A stretch of DNA of 54,131 nt, from NCBI GenBank assembly GCA_016291375.1, contig JAEEXE010000017.1, forward strand, positions 1 to 54,131, written 5' to 3'. Below the pieces are notes generated by a model, which ran no database searches, was not told the DNA's origin, and saw only the letters and a list, made by a program, of their open reading frames with translations. Positions 1 through 9,230 of the stretch are shown piece after piece (position 1 is the first letter of the stretch; each line of letters opens with the position of its first letter). The stretch comes from Butyrivibrio sp. GTDB lineage: Bacteria > Bacillota > Clostridia > Lachnospirales > Lachnospiraceae. Position numbers and translations under genes: made by a program.

Positions 1-832
1 TACCTGAGAATGCTCCGCCGCCGTGACGAGCTGCTCCGCCGTATGTGTCAACGATGATCTTACGTCCTGTAAGTCCTGCGTCACCCTGAGGTCCGCCGAT
101 TACGAAACGTCCTGTAGGATTGATGAAGATCTTGGTGTTAGCATCAACCATCTTAGGATCAACGACAGCGTCGATAACGTACTTTCTGATGTCTTCGTGG
201 ATCTGCTCCTGAGTAACCTTCTCATCGTGCTGAGTTGAGATTACGATAGCTTCAAGACGGAAAGGCTTGCCGTTCTCATCATACTCAACAGAAACCTGGC
301 TCTTACCGTCTGCTCTAAGGTAAGCAAGAGTTCCGTTCTTTCTAACTTCTGTAAGCTTCTTTGTAAGCTTGTGAGCAAGGCTGATAGCGTAAGGCATATA
401 CTCTTCTGTCTCGTTTGTAGCATAACCGAACATCATACCCTGGTCGCCGGCACCGATTGCTTCAAGCTGCTCATCTGTCATCTGGTTCTCTCTAGCCTCG
501 AGTGCCTTATCAACACCCATAGCAATATCAGCTGACTGCTGATCAAGAGCTACAAGAACAGCACATGTGTTGCCGTCAAAGCCCTTGGCTGAATCGTCAT
601 AGCCGATCTCCTTGATTGTCTCTCTTGCGATCTTAGCATAATCAACGTGAGCCTTAGTAGTAATCTCACCTGTGATAAGTACGAAACCTGTGCAAGTTGC
701 TGTCTCGCAAGCTACACGGCTCATAGGATCCTCTGCCATGCAGGCATCAAGGATAGCGTCTGAGATATTATCGCAGATCTTATCGGGATGTCCCTCTGTT
801 ACTGATTCGGATGTGAAAATAAACTTGTCCAT
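1..832 (-). CDS. metK: S-adenosylmethionine synthetase (partial, C-terminus outside window)
   Basis: Makes S-adenosylmethionine from methionine and ATP in the cytoplasm. The visible 277 codons start with the family's N-terminal motif ([15 protein letters not shown]) and include DQGMMFGYA, the ATP-site region, and a Gly-rich loop close to the window edge; the last third of the roughly 390-residue enzyme lies to the left of base 1. The start is the ATG at 832, preceded by an AGGAAA-type ribosome binding site. The gene is transcribed from a leader that holds a SAM-I riboswitch and its terminator, so it should be shut off when SAM is plentiful. Identification is secure. Confidence 0.97.
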   Translation of the reverse strand, partial: MDKFIFTSESVTEGHPDKICDNISDAILDACMAEDPMSRVACETATCTGFVLITGEITTKAHVDYAKIARETIKEIGYDDSAKGFDGNTCAVLVALDQQSADIAMGVDKALEARENQMTDEQLEAIGAGDQGMMFGYATNETEEYMPYAISLAHKLTKKLTEVRKNGTLAYLRADGKSQVSVEYDENGKPFRLEAIVISTQHDEKVTQEQIHEDIRKYVIDAVVDPKMVDANTKIFINPTGRFVIGGPQGDAGLTGRKIIVDTYGGAARHGGGAFSG

Positions 833-850
833 AATATTTCCTTTCTTAAA

Positions 851-885
851 ATGAAAAACCGCTTGTTGCGTGCACAAACAAGCGG
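851..885 (-). terminator. Riboswitch-controlled intrinsic terminator of metK leader
   Basis: On the minus strand a 9-bp stem (CCGCTTGTT / AACAAGCGG, 859-867 with 877-885) is followed by a T-rich run. It lies between the SAM aptamer and the metK start, where the expression platform of an S-box riboswitch belongs. Confidence 0.85.
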
Positions 886-903
886 AACTGATTGGTTTTC
901 AGA

Positions 904-1009
904 TCCTCTTATTGCTCGTATCTTGCACGCTCAGGTTGGCACCTTCCTCATGTGAGGGGTTGCCGTGGCTTCACAGGTCCTATGTACCTCCACCACTCTG
1001 AATAAGAGA
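904..1009 (-). ncRNA. SAM-I (S-box) riboswitch upstream of metK
   Basis: Read on the minus strand this leader has the S-box core: a closing helix (CTCTTATTC with its partner near 905), the GGTGGAGG segment, the GAAGCCACGGCAACC element, and the AAGGTGCCAAC segment in the normal order. It sits about 70-180 bases upstream of the metK start and is followed by an intrinsic terminator. By established knowledge, SAM binding stabilises the aptamer and allows termination. The call rests on conserved sequence and position; no covariance search was run. Confidence 0.93.
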
Positions 1010-1029
1010 ACGTCGTATAAAAATATAAA

Positions 1030-1056
1030 AGCGAACTTACATGTTCGTAAGTTCGC
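1030..1056 (-). terminator. Intrinsic terminator downstream of xylulokinase gene
   Basis: A perfect stem (AGCGAACTTAC / GTAAGTTCGCT) with a 5-base loop is followed on the minus strand by TTTATATTTTT. It lies about 100 bases past the xylulokinase stop and separates that unit from the metK leader. Confidence 0.8.
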
Positions 1057-1157
1057 TTATGATAATACAGTAATAAACCAATAAAAGCAATAGGTCTTTT
1101 GATAATCTTTTTCTAAAGAATCTGATAAGTAAATGTTATCACCGAGAATATCTACAA

Positions 1158-2627
1158 TCAGATAATCTTATCAAATGTATCAGCAAGAGCGGGATAGATG
1201 TTCTTGAACTGCTGATATCTTGCCTCGTACTTAGCTACAAGCTCGGGATCGGGCTTCTCTGTCTTGTCTACCTTGACGATAGCTGCTGCAGCTTCCTCAA
1301 CAGTCTTGTATGCTCCGCAAGCAACCATAGCAAGCATTGCGCCGCCCATTCCGGGGCCTTCCTCGCATGAAGGAACATCTACTTCTACGTTGAGGATATT
1401 GGCGATCATCTTTCTCCAAAGAGGGCTCTTAGCTCCGCCGCCGCAGATCATTGTTCTCTTGGGTGCTACGCCGATGCTCTTGGCAACTTCGTACATATCT
1501 CTTGTTGCGAATGCAACGCCCTCAAGAACTGCCTGTGTCATATCTTCTCTTGTTGTATCCATTGTGATACCTGTGAAGGTAGCACGTGCGTTAGGGTTGT
1601 TCCAAGGAGATCTCTCGCCCATGAGATAAGGAAGGAAGAATACGTGATTCTCACCGAGCTTCTCGATTCCCTTCTGCTCATCTGCGTAATCCTTGGTCTT
1701 GAGGATCTCGTCCATCCACCACTTGTTGCAGCTTGCTGCGCTGAGCATGCATCCCATAAGATGGAAGTGTCCATCAGCGTGGTCAAAAGAGTGAAGTGCG
1801 TTGTTGCTGTCAACTGCAAAGCTGTCTGATGACATGAAGATTGTTCCGCTGGTACCAAGTGAGATGTTGCACTTGTTGTTTCCAACAGTTCCTGTTCCTA
1901 CAGCTGCTGCCGCATTGTCACCTGCACCTGCTGCGATAACGACATTCTCGCTAAGTCCAAGCTCTTTGGCAAGCTCAGGCTTAAGCTGACCAACCTTCTC
2001 AAAGCTATCGAAAAGCTGAGGAAGCATATCCTCTGTGATGCCGCAGATATCGCACATCTCTTTGGACCACTTGCGGTTCTTAACGTCCAAAAGAAGCATT
2101 CCTGATGCATCAGAATAATCTGTGCAGAATGTTCCTGATAATTTATATGCAAGATAATCCTTAGGAAGCATTATCTTCTTGATCTTCTTGAAGTTCTCAG
2201 GTTCGTTCTCTTTTACCCAAAGGATCTTGGGTGCTGTAAAGCCTGCGAATGCAATGTTGGCAGTGTACTTGGAAAGTGTCTCCTTGCCAATCTCGTTGTT
2301 GAGATAGTCAACCTGCTTCTGAGTTCTGCCGTCGTTCCAAAGGATTGCGGGACGGATAACATTGTCGCTCTCATCAAGAATAACAAGTCCGTGCATCTGT
2401 CCACCAAAGCTGATGCCTGCAACCTGTGATTTATCAACATCCTTAAGAAGATCCTTAAGTCCTGTAATAGCCTCGTTGTACCAGTCTGCGGGCTCCTGCT
2501 CTGACCAGCCGGGCTGAGGGAAATAGAGCTTGTACTCCCTTGATGTTGTTCCGTGAATCTTACCTGTCTCATCCATAAGCACGAGCTTAACGGATGATGT
2601 TCCCAAATCTACTCCGATATAAAGCAT
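1158..2627 (-). CDS. xylB: Xylulokinase (FGGY carbohydrate kinase family)
   Basis: Phosphorylates D-xylulose to xylulose 5-phosphate, the second step after xylose isomerase. The 489 residues match family length. The N-terminal phosphate-binding strand (GVDLGTSSVK), the GDNAAAAVGTG segment with likely catalytic base Asp237, and the C-terminal ATP-site GGGAKSPLWR are all visible. The ATG at 2627 has a strong AGGAGG site 6 bases upstream. It follows the alpha-galactosidase gene after 178 bases; a TATAAT at 2736-2741 could give it its own promoter. xylA is about 24 kb away on the other strand, so the pathway is split. Other FGGY kinases (gluconate, L-ribulose) are possible, but the sequence reads as a typical xylulokinase. 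Confidence 0.92.
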   Translation of the reverse strand: MLYIGVDLGTSSVKLVLMDETGKIHGTTSREYKLYFPQPGWSEQEPADWYNEAITGLKDLLKDVDKSQVAGISFGGQMHGLVILDESDNVIRPAILWNDGRTQKQVDYLNNEIGKETLSKYTANIAFAGFTAPKILWVKENEPENFKKIKKIMLPKDYLAYKLSGTFCTDYSDASGMLLLDVKNRKWSKEMCDICGITEDMLPQLFDSFEKVGQLKPELAKELGLSENVVIAAGAGDNAAAAVGTGTVGNNKCNISLGTSGTIFMSSDSFAVDSNNALHSFDHADGHFHLMGCMLSAASCNKWWMDEILKTKDYADEQKGIEKLGENHVFFLPYLMGERSPWNNPNARATFTGITMDTTREDMTQAVLEGVAFATRDMYEVAKSIGVAPKRTMICGGGAKSPLWRKMIANILNVEVDVPSCEEGPGMGGAMLAMVACGAYKTVEEAAAAIVKVDKTEKPDPELVAKYEARYQQFKNIYPALADTFDKII

Positions 2628-2735
2628 ATGTAACCTCCTAATTCAATATACAAGCGCCTCTGCGCTGAGATACTGTTTACAATGATGATTCGGAAGTCAA
2701 AAGAAATCTCTCCTCCCGCAACATCATACACATCC

Positions 2736-2741
2736 ATTATA
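2736..2741 (-). promoter_or_regulatory. Possible -10 element for xylB
   Basis: TATAAT on the minus strand about 109 bases before the xylB start, in the gap after the alpha-galactosidase gene. No good -35 box is seen at the expected distance, so this is a weak call. Confidence 0.35.
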
Positions 2742-2805
2742 CCTGTATCTTACTTGGTAATCACGCCATTTTTTGCTGATAACTAACTAAATATTGTTAT
2801 AGCCT

Positions 2806-5067
2806 TCAAACCTTTGCCAGCTCTATCAATACGCCCCTAAAGTCTCCCCACATGTCCGGAGAATTGTTGTCCTTTATAAGAAGTCCGCAATTCATGATGG
2901 TGTCGCCTTGCAAAACATCACCTTCCATACTGAGTACTTTTTTATCGCATAGTATCCGATAGCTTGCATTTGGATCCAGGCCCATGGGCTTTATCAAAGT
3001 GCTTCTTTTATTTGGCTGCGCCATAACTTTGATATAGGTAATAAGAGCCCTGGATTTATCTTTGGCCACGACCATCCAGGAGTCATTAGCTCCGTTTTCC
3101 TTATAGGATGTGAGCCTGTAGTAGTCGCCGTTTCTTACAAGAGCATTGTATTTGTGATACATCTCAATCTGCCCGGGGATCATCTCTCTGTCTTCTTTGG
3201 GAATCCTTGTGATATCAAGCTCATAGCCAAAGGTTCCGGCAAGGGCAACGTAGCCCCTTGTTTCAAAAGGTGTAACTCTTCCGACTGTGTGATTCGGGCA
3301 GTCGCTTACATGTGCTCCCATGCAGGATAGCGGATAAACAATAGCTGTTCCCTCTTGGATACTCAGTCTTTCAATTGCATCGGTATCGTCGGAACACCAG
3401 ATCTGCGGGCTGTAGTAAAGCATTCCGGGATCAAATCTTCCACCGCCTCCGGAGCAGTTCTCAAGAAGGAGATTGGGGAAGTCAGTTAGAAGTCTTTGCT
3501 GTATGTCGTAAACTCCAAGAACATATCTGTGAAAGAGCTCTCCCTGTTTATCTGCTTCAAGGGCATAGCTTCCCATGTCGCACAGGCCTCTGTTCATGTC
3601 CCATTTTACGTATTCGATATTGGCGCTTGTGAGCACATTTTTTATCCTGGAATAAATCTCATCCACAATTTCTTTTCGCGAAAAATCAAGGACATACTGG
3701 TTTCGCATAAGTGTGGGTCTTCTTCCGGGAATTGCAATTGCCCAGTCGGGGTGCTCTCTGTAAAGATCTGAATCGGGAGATATCATCTCAGGCTCAAACC
3801 AGATACCGAATTTAAGTCCTTCAGCATTAACCGCATCCACAAGGCGCTTAAGTCCGCCTTTTAGCTTATCTTCATTGACGAACCAGTCGCCCAGTGACAT
3901 ATTGTCGGAGCTTCGCTCGCCAAACCAGCCATCGTCCATTACAAGCATCTCTATACCGCTTTTAGCCGCTTCTTTGGCAATGGCGATCAGCTTGTCTGTA
4001 TCAAATTCAAAGTAGGTCGCTTCCCAGTTGTTGATAAGCACCGGCCTTGGAGCTTCTTTGTAGATATTATCCCTTGAAGCACCGCAGATAAGATGCTCTC
4101 TGAAAAGGTCGTGGAAGGTACGGCTCATGGTACCTATGCCTTCCGATGAGTACACCATAATGGCCTCAGGAGCGTTGAAAGTCTCTCCCTTATCAAGCTT
4201 CCAGCTAAATCCCACGGGGTTTATGCCCATAAGACACCTTAAGCTGTTGTGCTGAGATCTCTCAACGCTTGCGGTGAAATTGCCGGAATAGACAAAGCTA
4301 AATCCGTAGATCTCTCCGGTGGTCCGGGTAGTATTCCTGCCCGCAACCGCCATGAAAGGATTCATCTGATGAGAACTCTCGCCGCGGATAGAACTTATCT
4401 CATGTCTTCCGTAGCCGATAGGATTTCTGTCAATCTGTCTCTCCCTAGCCCAGGAACCCTGCAGGGTTATAAGATCATAGTCTTCATTATCAAGCTCAAG
4501 GCATAGTGAAAGAGCCTTCCTCAGATACAAAGGCTCTTTTCCCCTATTCTCAAATCGCACGCTCCTGACAACCGCGTCAATTCCATCAAACACTGAGTAA
4601 AAAAGAACAGCGGTTAGCCCCGTTACCTTATCTTCCAGTGTAATCTCAAGAGTCTGCGCGCCGGCATTATTCTTATCCTGTCCTGCCATTCCTTCATATG
4701 TCGCAGGAATCCCCGGAATCTCCGGCTTTCCGGCGTATATCTTATGTCCCACGTAGCCAAGCTGTGCTCCGCGATGTCCCAAAGCTGTCTCCAGCTCAAG
4801 GCAGCCGCTTCTGGCATCTCCTATTCCTTCCGTAGGATACTCAAAGGGCGCCGCGTCAAGAAAGCTTCCCCTGTCGCGGTCGTTGGTATCCGGCGTGAAA
4901 GGATTTTCATATATCCTGGTAAGATAGCGCACGTCGTCATCGCTTATCTTCTTACCGTAATACGCATGCAAAAGAAATTTCTCATCCCCTACAATGCCGC
5001 ATGCATACGAAGTTTTGGCCGTGTCAATCTTAAACAGCTTCTCTTTTTCCAAAAACTTAATAGACAT
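2806..5067 (-). CDS. Alpha-galactosidase, glycoside hydrolase family 36
   Basis: Cleaves terminal alpha-1,6-galactose from raffinose-type or galactomannan oligosaccharides. No signal peptide is seen, so it should act in the cytoplasm on imported sugars. The 753 residues carry the GH36 signatures: the N-terminal beta-supersandwich, a TIM barrel with KWDMNR (nucleophile Asp near 490), and CSDDTDAIERL (acid/base Asp near 560). The 70-residue spacing is that of clan GH-D enzymes. I chose the ATG at 5067, which has GGAGGGG just upstream; a longer TTG start at 5091 would overlap the preceding gene and lacks a site. It follows the HAD gene by 20 bases, in one run with the LacI regulator. Confidence 0.93.
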   Translation of the reverse strand: MSIKFLEKEKLFKIDTAKTSYACGIVGDEKFLLHAYYGKKISDDDVRYLTRIYENPFTPDTNDRDRGSFLDAAPFEYPTEGIGDARSGCLELETALGHRGAQLGYVGHKIYAGKPEIPGIPATYEGMAGQDKNNAGAQTLEITLEDKVTGLTAVLFYSVFDGIDAVVRSVRFENRGKEPLYLRKALSLCLELDNEDYDLITLQGSWARERQIDRNPIGYGRHEISSIRGESSHQMNPFMAVAGRNTTRTTGEIYGFSFVYSGNFTASVERSQHNSLRCLMGINPVGFSWKLDKGETFNAPEAIMVYSSEGIGTMSRTFHDLFREHLICGASRDNIYKEAPRPVLINNWEATYFEFDTDKLIAIAKEAAKSGIEMLVMDDGWFGERSSDNMSLGDWFVNEDKLKGGLKRLVDAVNAEGLKFGIWFEPEMISPDSDLYREHPDWAIAIPGRRPTLMRNQYVLDFSRKEIVDEIYSRIKNVLTSANIEYVKWDMNRGLCDMGSYALEADKQGELFHRYVLGVYDIQQRLLTDFPNLLLENCSGGGGRFDPGMLYYSPQIWCSDDTDAIERLSIQEGTAIVYPLSCMGAHVSDCPNHTVGRVTPFETRGYVALAGTFGYELDITRIPKEDREMIPGQIEMYHKYNALVRNGDYYRLTSYKENGANDSWMVVAKDKSRALITYIKVMAQPNKRSTLIKPMGLDPNASYRILCDKKVLSMEGDVLQGDTIMNCGLLIKDNNSPDMWGDFRGVLIELAKV

Positions 5068-5087
5068 ATCACCCCTCCAATACCTTT

Positions 5088-5966
5088 TCAATTCTCGCCG
5101 GAAGTAAGTTCTTTTATCTCATTCAATATAGTTATATTGCCGGTGTATGGCTCTTTGAGGCCGCGCACAGCCTCGTCGATTACCTCTTTTATCTCCGCAT
5201 CCGTTCTGTGAGAGGTGTTGAGAAGAATCCCGTCCATACCGCTCTTAATGGCAAGGGTCATGTCGTTGGTGGGATCATCACCGATCATGACGCTACGGCT
5301 TCGATCAAGGTTCTCCCTGTCAATCAGCTTATCCATGAAGGTCGTATCGGGTTTCATGGCGTACTCATCGGATGAAATGTACATGCCATCAAAACGGCTC
5401 TTAAGATCCATAGCTTCTATCTCAGGCATGGTGAATATTTTCTGGGCATTAGACAAAAGAAATACCTTCTTGCCGTTTGCTCTTAGCTCGTCCAGAACCT
5501 TTAAAGTGTCCGGGAAAAGGCCTATGTGTTCCCTTGACATGATCCTGAAAAGGTTGGCGACATTCATGCACCAGTCGCTAGTCTGAACAAAATCAATGAC
5601 CTTCTCTTTGTTATTTACATATTCTTCCCGCAGCTCATCGACGGGAACGCCGTCTATACAAGCGCTAACAGGATGCGTCTTTTGGCACTCAAAGAGAAGC
5701 CTTGAGTACACACGCTCAAGCCTGATCTCAGGATATGTGTATCCCGTAGCTTCTTTTAGCGCTATCCTTTCCTCTTTGTCCATTAGGAAAAAGATATCTC
5801 TCATGTCCTTAGCGCTTCTGTCGCAGCCGTAGACATTATAAAAATCCGCAAGGCAGTTCCAAAGCTCTGCCTTGCGTTCATCTGTTTTAATATCGATCAA
5901 AGTTCCGTAAAGATCGAAAATATAATTTGAGTATTCTTTTATTTTCTGCATTTTTATTATGCGCAA
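5088..5966 (-). CDS. HAD-superfamily hydrolase (YjjG/phosphoglycolate-phosphatase-like)
   Basis: A cytoplasmic phosphatase of the haloacid dehalogenase superfamily, 292 residues. Motif I is DLYGTLIDIK (nucleophile Asp), motif II lies in VFLLSNAQ, the motif III lysine in AMKPDTTF, and motif IV is MIGDDPTNDM. A helical cap lies between motifs I and II. The substrate is unknown; its position between a LacI regulator and an alpha-galactosidase suggests a sugar phosphate, which is inference. The start is unsettled: TTG at 5966 has AGAAGGG close by, whereas the in-frame ATG at 5951 has no site at the right distance. The 3' end abuts the alpha-galactosidase ribosome binding site. Confidence 0.85.
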   Translation of the reverse strand: MRIIKMQKIKEYSNYIFDLYGTLIDIKTDERKAELWNCLADFYNVYGCDRSAKDMRDIFFLMDKEERIALKEATGYTYPEIRLERVYSRLLFECQKTHPVSACIDGVPVDELREEYVNNKEKVIDFVQTSDWCMNVANLFRIMSREHIGLFPDTLKVLDELRANGKKVFLLSNAQKIFTMPEIEAMDLKSRFDGMYISSDEYAMKPDTTFMDKLIDRENLDRSRSVMIGDDPTNDMTLAIKSGMDGILLNTSHRTDAEIKEVIDEAVRGLKEPYTGNITILNEIKELTSGEN

Positions 5967-6010
5967 ATTCCCTTCTTAAGTCGTATTTACAGAAGGCAAG
6001 ATCCCTTTTA

Positions 6011-7051
6011 TCAGCGTTTCTTACCAGCTGTTTTCTTGTTCTGAGCTCCCTTTGGAGGCATTACAGAATTTCTTTCAACCAAGGTTCCGCCCACGATCAC
6101 ACGTCCTACGGAGTATTCCGGATCAGCAAGTTTATCAAGCATTATCCTGATGGAAGATCTGACAAGCGCGTCAGTATCAACGCCATAAGTAGTGATCTTG
6201 GGAGTGCTCATCTCTGAGTAGATGAAATTATCAAAGCCAACTACAGAAATATCCTCGGGAACTCTGTAACCCTCTTTCTGAAGCTTTTTTACAATCTCAA
6301 AAGCCGAAGCGTCGGAGTTGCACACAAAGGCTGTAGGCATGTCTTTTGGCAAGGTCATCTCTATCTTGTCGCCCTCGCTGTCTCTGTCCTCAATTCGCCA
6401 GCCCTCGTCAATGGTAAGGCCTGCCTTAAGCATTGCACGGTAGTAACCGATATATCTGTCCATGATGCTGCTGGTGCTTCCGATACTGCCAACGTAAGCA
6501 ATCTTTTCGTGGCCCTTGTGTATCAGATAATTGGTGAGGATACCGGAGCCGTAAACGCTGTCGCTAATAACCGCATCCTCTATAACATCTTCATCATAGA
6601 AATCCATGTACAAAAGAGGCAGCTCATAATCGTGCAGCAGCTGCAGATATTCTTTTGACATCTGTCCCAGAACTATCGCACCCTCTATCTGTCCGGAAAC
6701 CAGCAGTGCCGGTGGCTGAAGCTCTTTTTCCGATTCTCTTCTTATGATTTCAAGCATACCCATCTGCTTCTGCTCAGAGAGTTTCATCATTGTCTTCTCA
6801 TACAGTCTGCTGTAATAAGCATCCTTGGTTATAAAACGCTCACTGACCAAAATACCTATGTTGTGCTTCGCGCCTGCTTTTTCCTTCTTGTTACCGGTAT
6901 AACGGTATCCCATTTCCTCCGCTTTCTTGACGATCATCTCACGGACAACGTCGGAAACTCCATCCTTACCTGTAAGCGCCTTGGAAACAGATACCGTACT
7001 TACGCCGAGCTCTCTTGCAATATCTCCCATGGTAACGCTTTTTCTGATCAT
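6011..7051 (-). CDS. LacI-family transcriptional regulator
   Basis: A 346-residue repressor. The N-terminal helix-turn-helix (TMGDIARELGVSTVSVSKAL, about residues 7-26) is textbook LacI family, followed by a periplasmic-binding-protein-like sensor domain with the VVGFDNF segment. It is read in the same direction as the ABC transporter genes upstream and the HAD and alpha-galactosidase genes downstream, so it most likely senses the imported galactoside or a product and controls this block. The ATG at 7051 follows AAGGGG by 8 bases. Ligand and operator are inferred from context only. Confidence 0.92.
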   Translation of the reverse strand: MIRKSVTMGDIARELGVSTVSVSKALTGKDGVSDVVREMIVKKAEEMGYRYTGNKKEKAGAKHNIGILVSERFITKDAYYSRLYEKTMMKLSEQKQMGMLEIIRRESEKELQPPALLVSGQIEGAIVLGQMSKEYLQLLHDYELPLLYMDFYDEDVIEDAVISDSVYGSGILTNYLIHKGHEKIAYVGSIGSTSSIMDRYIGYYRAMLKAGLTIDEGWRIEDRDSEGDKIEMTLPKDMPTAFVCNSDASAFEIVKKLQKEGYRVPEDISVVGFDNFIYSEMSTPKITTYGVDTDALVRSSIRIMLDKLADPEYSVGRVIVGGTLVERNSVMPPKGAQNKKTAGKKR

Positions 7052-7119
7052 ACTGTAATCCCCTTAAAAACCTCTTTTTTTGCCTCAAATAAATCGTTTA
7101 ACATCGTTACAATATTACC

Positions 7120-7134
7120 ATGAAACACTTACAT
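7120..7134. promoter_or_regulatory. Possible LacI/CcpA-type operator before the regulator gene
   Basis: A 15-base imperfect palindrome (ATGAAACACTTACAT) lies 69 bases before the LacI gene start. Its two-fold symmetry resembles LacI-family sites but does not fit the cre consensus fully. Low confidence. Confidence 0.3.
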
Positions 7135-7210
7135 TTTCTAGGCTTTTAGCTAATTTAACCTAAATGTACTCATTTAATTAAATTAAAGTATATTATAATC
7201 CGGTAAGCGA

Positions 7211-8059
7211 TCAGCCTTTGACCGCGCCGGATGTGAGGCCTGAATAGATCTGCTTTTGGCAGGTTATGAAGACTATAAGTGCCGGAAGAAGCGATATTAT
7301 AACGCCTGCACAGATAAGGTTATACTTGCTGCCAAGGGGGCCCACAAAGGTATACAGTGATGTTGCAACGGTGGCGAGCCTGGTCTTATCCTGCAGATAC
7401 ATGTTGGCCATGTAGTACTCGTTGTAGGTTCCGACGCCCTTAAGTATACAGGATGTCACGATTGCCGGCTTCAGGAGCGGGAACAATATCTTGTAAAAGA
7501 TCGTAAAATAGGACGCTCCTTCCACGATGGCGGATTCATCCAGCGCCACATCTATGTTTTCGAAAAATTGAATGTAGATGTATATGGCTATTACGTCGGT
7601 TCCGCACATTACGGTGATATAGCCGGGCAGAAGGTTGATGAAGCCCAGTTTGTACATGATCTCATAAACCGGGATCTGCATTGCTACGCCGGGGAGCATT
7701 GATGCAAACAGGAACATGTTCCTGATGAGTTTATTTCCCGGGAACTTGAATCTGTTTAGCACGTATGCCAGCTGCGTTCCTATAAGTGTTGAGAACAGCA
7801 GCACGCAGACAAGTATTATTGTTGAGTTGATAAAAGCGCGTCCCATTCCGGCTTTGTTGAAGGCGCTTACGAAATTGCCAAAGTTAAGCCAGCTCTTTGG
7901 GAGCACCATTACGTTTGTGTTTTGGTATTCTTCATCGGTCTTAAATGCCGTGATCACGCAGGATACAACAGGTAAAAGTGCGACGAAAGAAAAGAACACC
8001 AGCGATAAATATTTAATAACCGTCAATATGTATAAGCTTATCTTTTCCCTAATACTCAT
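7211..8059 (-). CDS. Carbohydrate ABC transporter permease, MalG type
   Basis: Inner subunit of a CUT1 sugar importer, 282 residues with about six membrane segments. The cytoplasmic EAA loop, which docks with the ATPase, is seen as ESAIVEGASYFTIFYKILFP around residues 180-200. The start ATG at 8059 follows GGAGGAGAG. It is 12 bases downstream of the MalF-type gene, so the two are co-translated. No ATPase gene is nearby; CUT1 systems in Firmicutes commonly share one MsmK-like ATPase encoded elsewhere. Confidence 0.93.
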   Translation of the reverse strand: MSIREKISLYILTVIKYLSLVFFSFVALLPVVSCVITAFKTDEEYQNTNVMVLPKSWLNFGNFVSAFNKAGMGRAFINSTIILVCVLLFSTLIGTQLAYVLNRFKFPGNKLIRNMFLFASMLPGVAMQIPVYEIMYKLGFINLLPGYITVMCGTDVIAIYIYIQFFENIDVALDESAIVEGASYFTIFYKILFPLLKPAIVTSCILKGVGTYNEYYMANMYLQDKTRLATVATSLYTFVGPLGSKYNLICAGVIISLLPALIVFITCQKQIYSGLTSGAVKG

Positions 8060-8071
8060 GTCTCTCCTCCG

Positions 8072-9010
8072 TTACTGTGTCCCGTCTTTGAACACGTATT
8101 TAAAGAACAGCTTCTGTAATATCGTCACTGTGAAGATGATCAATAGCAATACCACTGCCATTGCAGAAGCCAATCCGACTTTTTGCTGGGTGTGGGCTAT
8201 CTCGTGCATTACTACGAAATATGTTCCCGTTCCGTTGGCACCGTCGGTGATAACGAAAGGAGGTTCAAATGCGCTGAGGGAACCTGATATTGACAGGATT
8301 ACGTTCAATACAAAAATTGTTTTTATGCTGGGCATGATTATGTATTTGAACTGCTGAAATTTGTTGGCGCCGTCCAGCATTGCAGCCTCATACAGCTCGC
8401 TGTCGACGGACATGATAGCTCCTATGAAAAGAACCATATTCTGGCCAAAGTATCTCCACACGCTGGTTCCAACAAGGGAGATGTTATTGATGCTGCGGTC
8501 TTTTAACCAGTAGGGCAGGTTGTTTAGTTCAAAGCCGCACCACTGCAGCACCGTGTCAAATACAAATCCTCTTGTGTAAAAGAACTTGAATATAAATCCG
8601 ATGGCAATTCCGTTTATAAGGAAGGGGAAGAACATGAAGCCTTTGAAAAGGTCTCCTCCTTTTACCTTAAAGCTCAGTATTGTGGCAAGGTACAGCGCCA
8701 GCGATAACTGAACCACGGATCCGCCCATATAATACAGGGATAACTTAAGAGCTCCAAAGCAGTCACTTCTTGAGAATACTTTGGCGTAGTTCTTAAATCC
8801 CACAAATTTTCTTGCTCCAATATATTTCATGTTATAAAAGCTAAACTTCACCATTTCCGCAAAGGGAATATAGGTGAATACCATAAGCAGTATCATTGGT
8901 ATGATCAAAAAAGCTGAGATGACAAGCACTTTCTGTCCATCTCTACTACTTAACCATTCCCTGAATGTTCGCTTATTGCTTGTTTTCACAGCATTAACCG
9001 ATGCGTTCAT
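8072..9010 (-). CDS. Carbohydrate ABC transporter permease, MalF type
   Basis: Partner permease of the importer, 312 residues. It has a cytoplasmic N-terminal stretch, about six membrane helices, and the EAA loop EAAMLDGANKFQQFKYIIMP near residue 205. The ATG at 9010 has GGGAGAGG 4 bases upstream. It lies 220 bases after the binding-protein gene, across a strong stem-loop. Context (LacI, GH36) points to alpha-galactosides such as raffinose or melibiose as cargo, which is inference. Confidence 0.93.
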   Translation of the reverse strand: MNASVNAVKTSNKRTFREWLSSRDGQKVLVISAFLIIPMILLMVFTYIPFAEMVKFSFYNMKYIGARKFVGFKNYAKVFSRSDCFGALKLSLYYMGGSVVQLSLALYLATILSFKVKGGDLFKGFMFFPFLINGIAIGFIFKFFYTRGFVFDTVLQWCGFELNNLPYWLKDRSINNISLVGTSVWRYFGQNMVLFIGAIMSVDSELYEAAMLDGANKFQQFKYIIMPSIKTIFVLNVILSISGSLSAFEPPFVITDGANGTGTYFVVMHEIAHTQQKVGLASAMAVVLLLIIFTVTILQKLFFKYVFKDGTQ

Positions 9011-9108
9011 AATACCTCTCCCGAATCTTTTTCCATTTAAGACTGTGTCAAATCCCCCTGGCCGTCTTGATGTTTAAATAGGTGTTTATATATGTGTGTT
9101 TGTTATAT

Positions 9109-9136
9109 GCGCCGGCAGTGTTGCTCCTGCCGGCGC
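9109..9136 (-). promoter_or_regulatory. Intercistronic stem-loop between binding-protein and permease genes
   Basis: A perfect 10-bp GC-rich stem (GCGCCGGCAG / CTGCCGGCGC) with an 8-base loop. It has no T-run on the minus strand, so it is more likely an RNA-stabilising or partial-termination element. Such elements are known to keep the binding protein in excess over the permeases. Confidence 0.65.
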
Positions 9137-9230
9137 TTTGTGTGATTTCGTTGTTTTTCGTTTTTTACTTAATTTGTTTCATGCCTGAGGTCATAGGCAT
9201 TTCGTGTGTGTTTTCGCCGTAGCGCGTTCA

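Noticed and set aside
5067..5091. Upstream TTG start for the alpha-galactosidase
   Set aside because: It overlaps the HAD gene and the ribosome site itself; the ATG at 5067 has ideal spacing.
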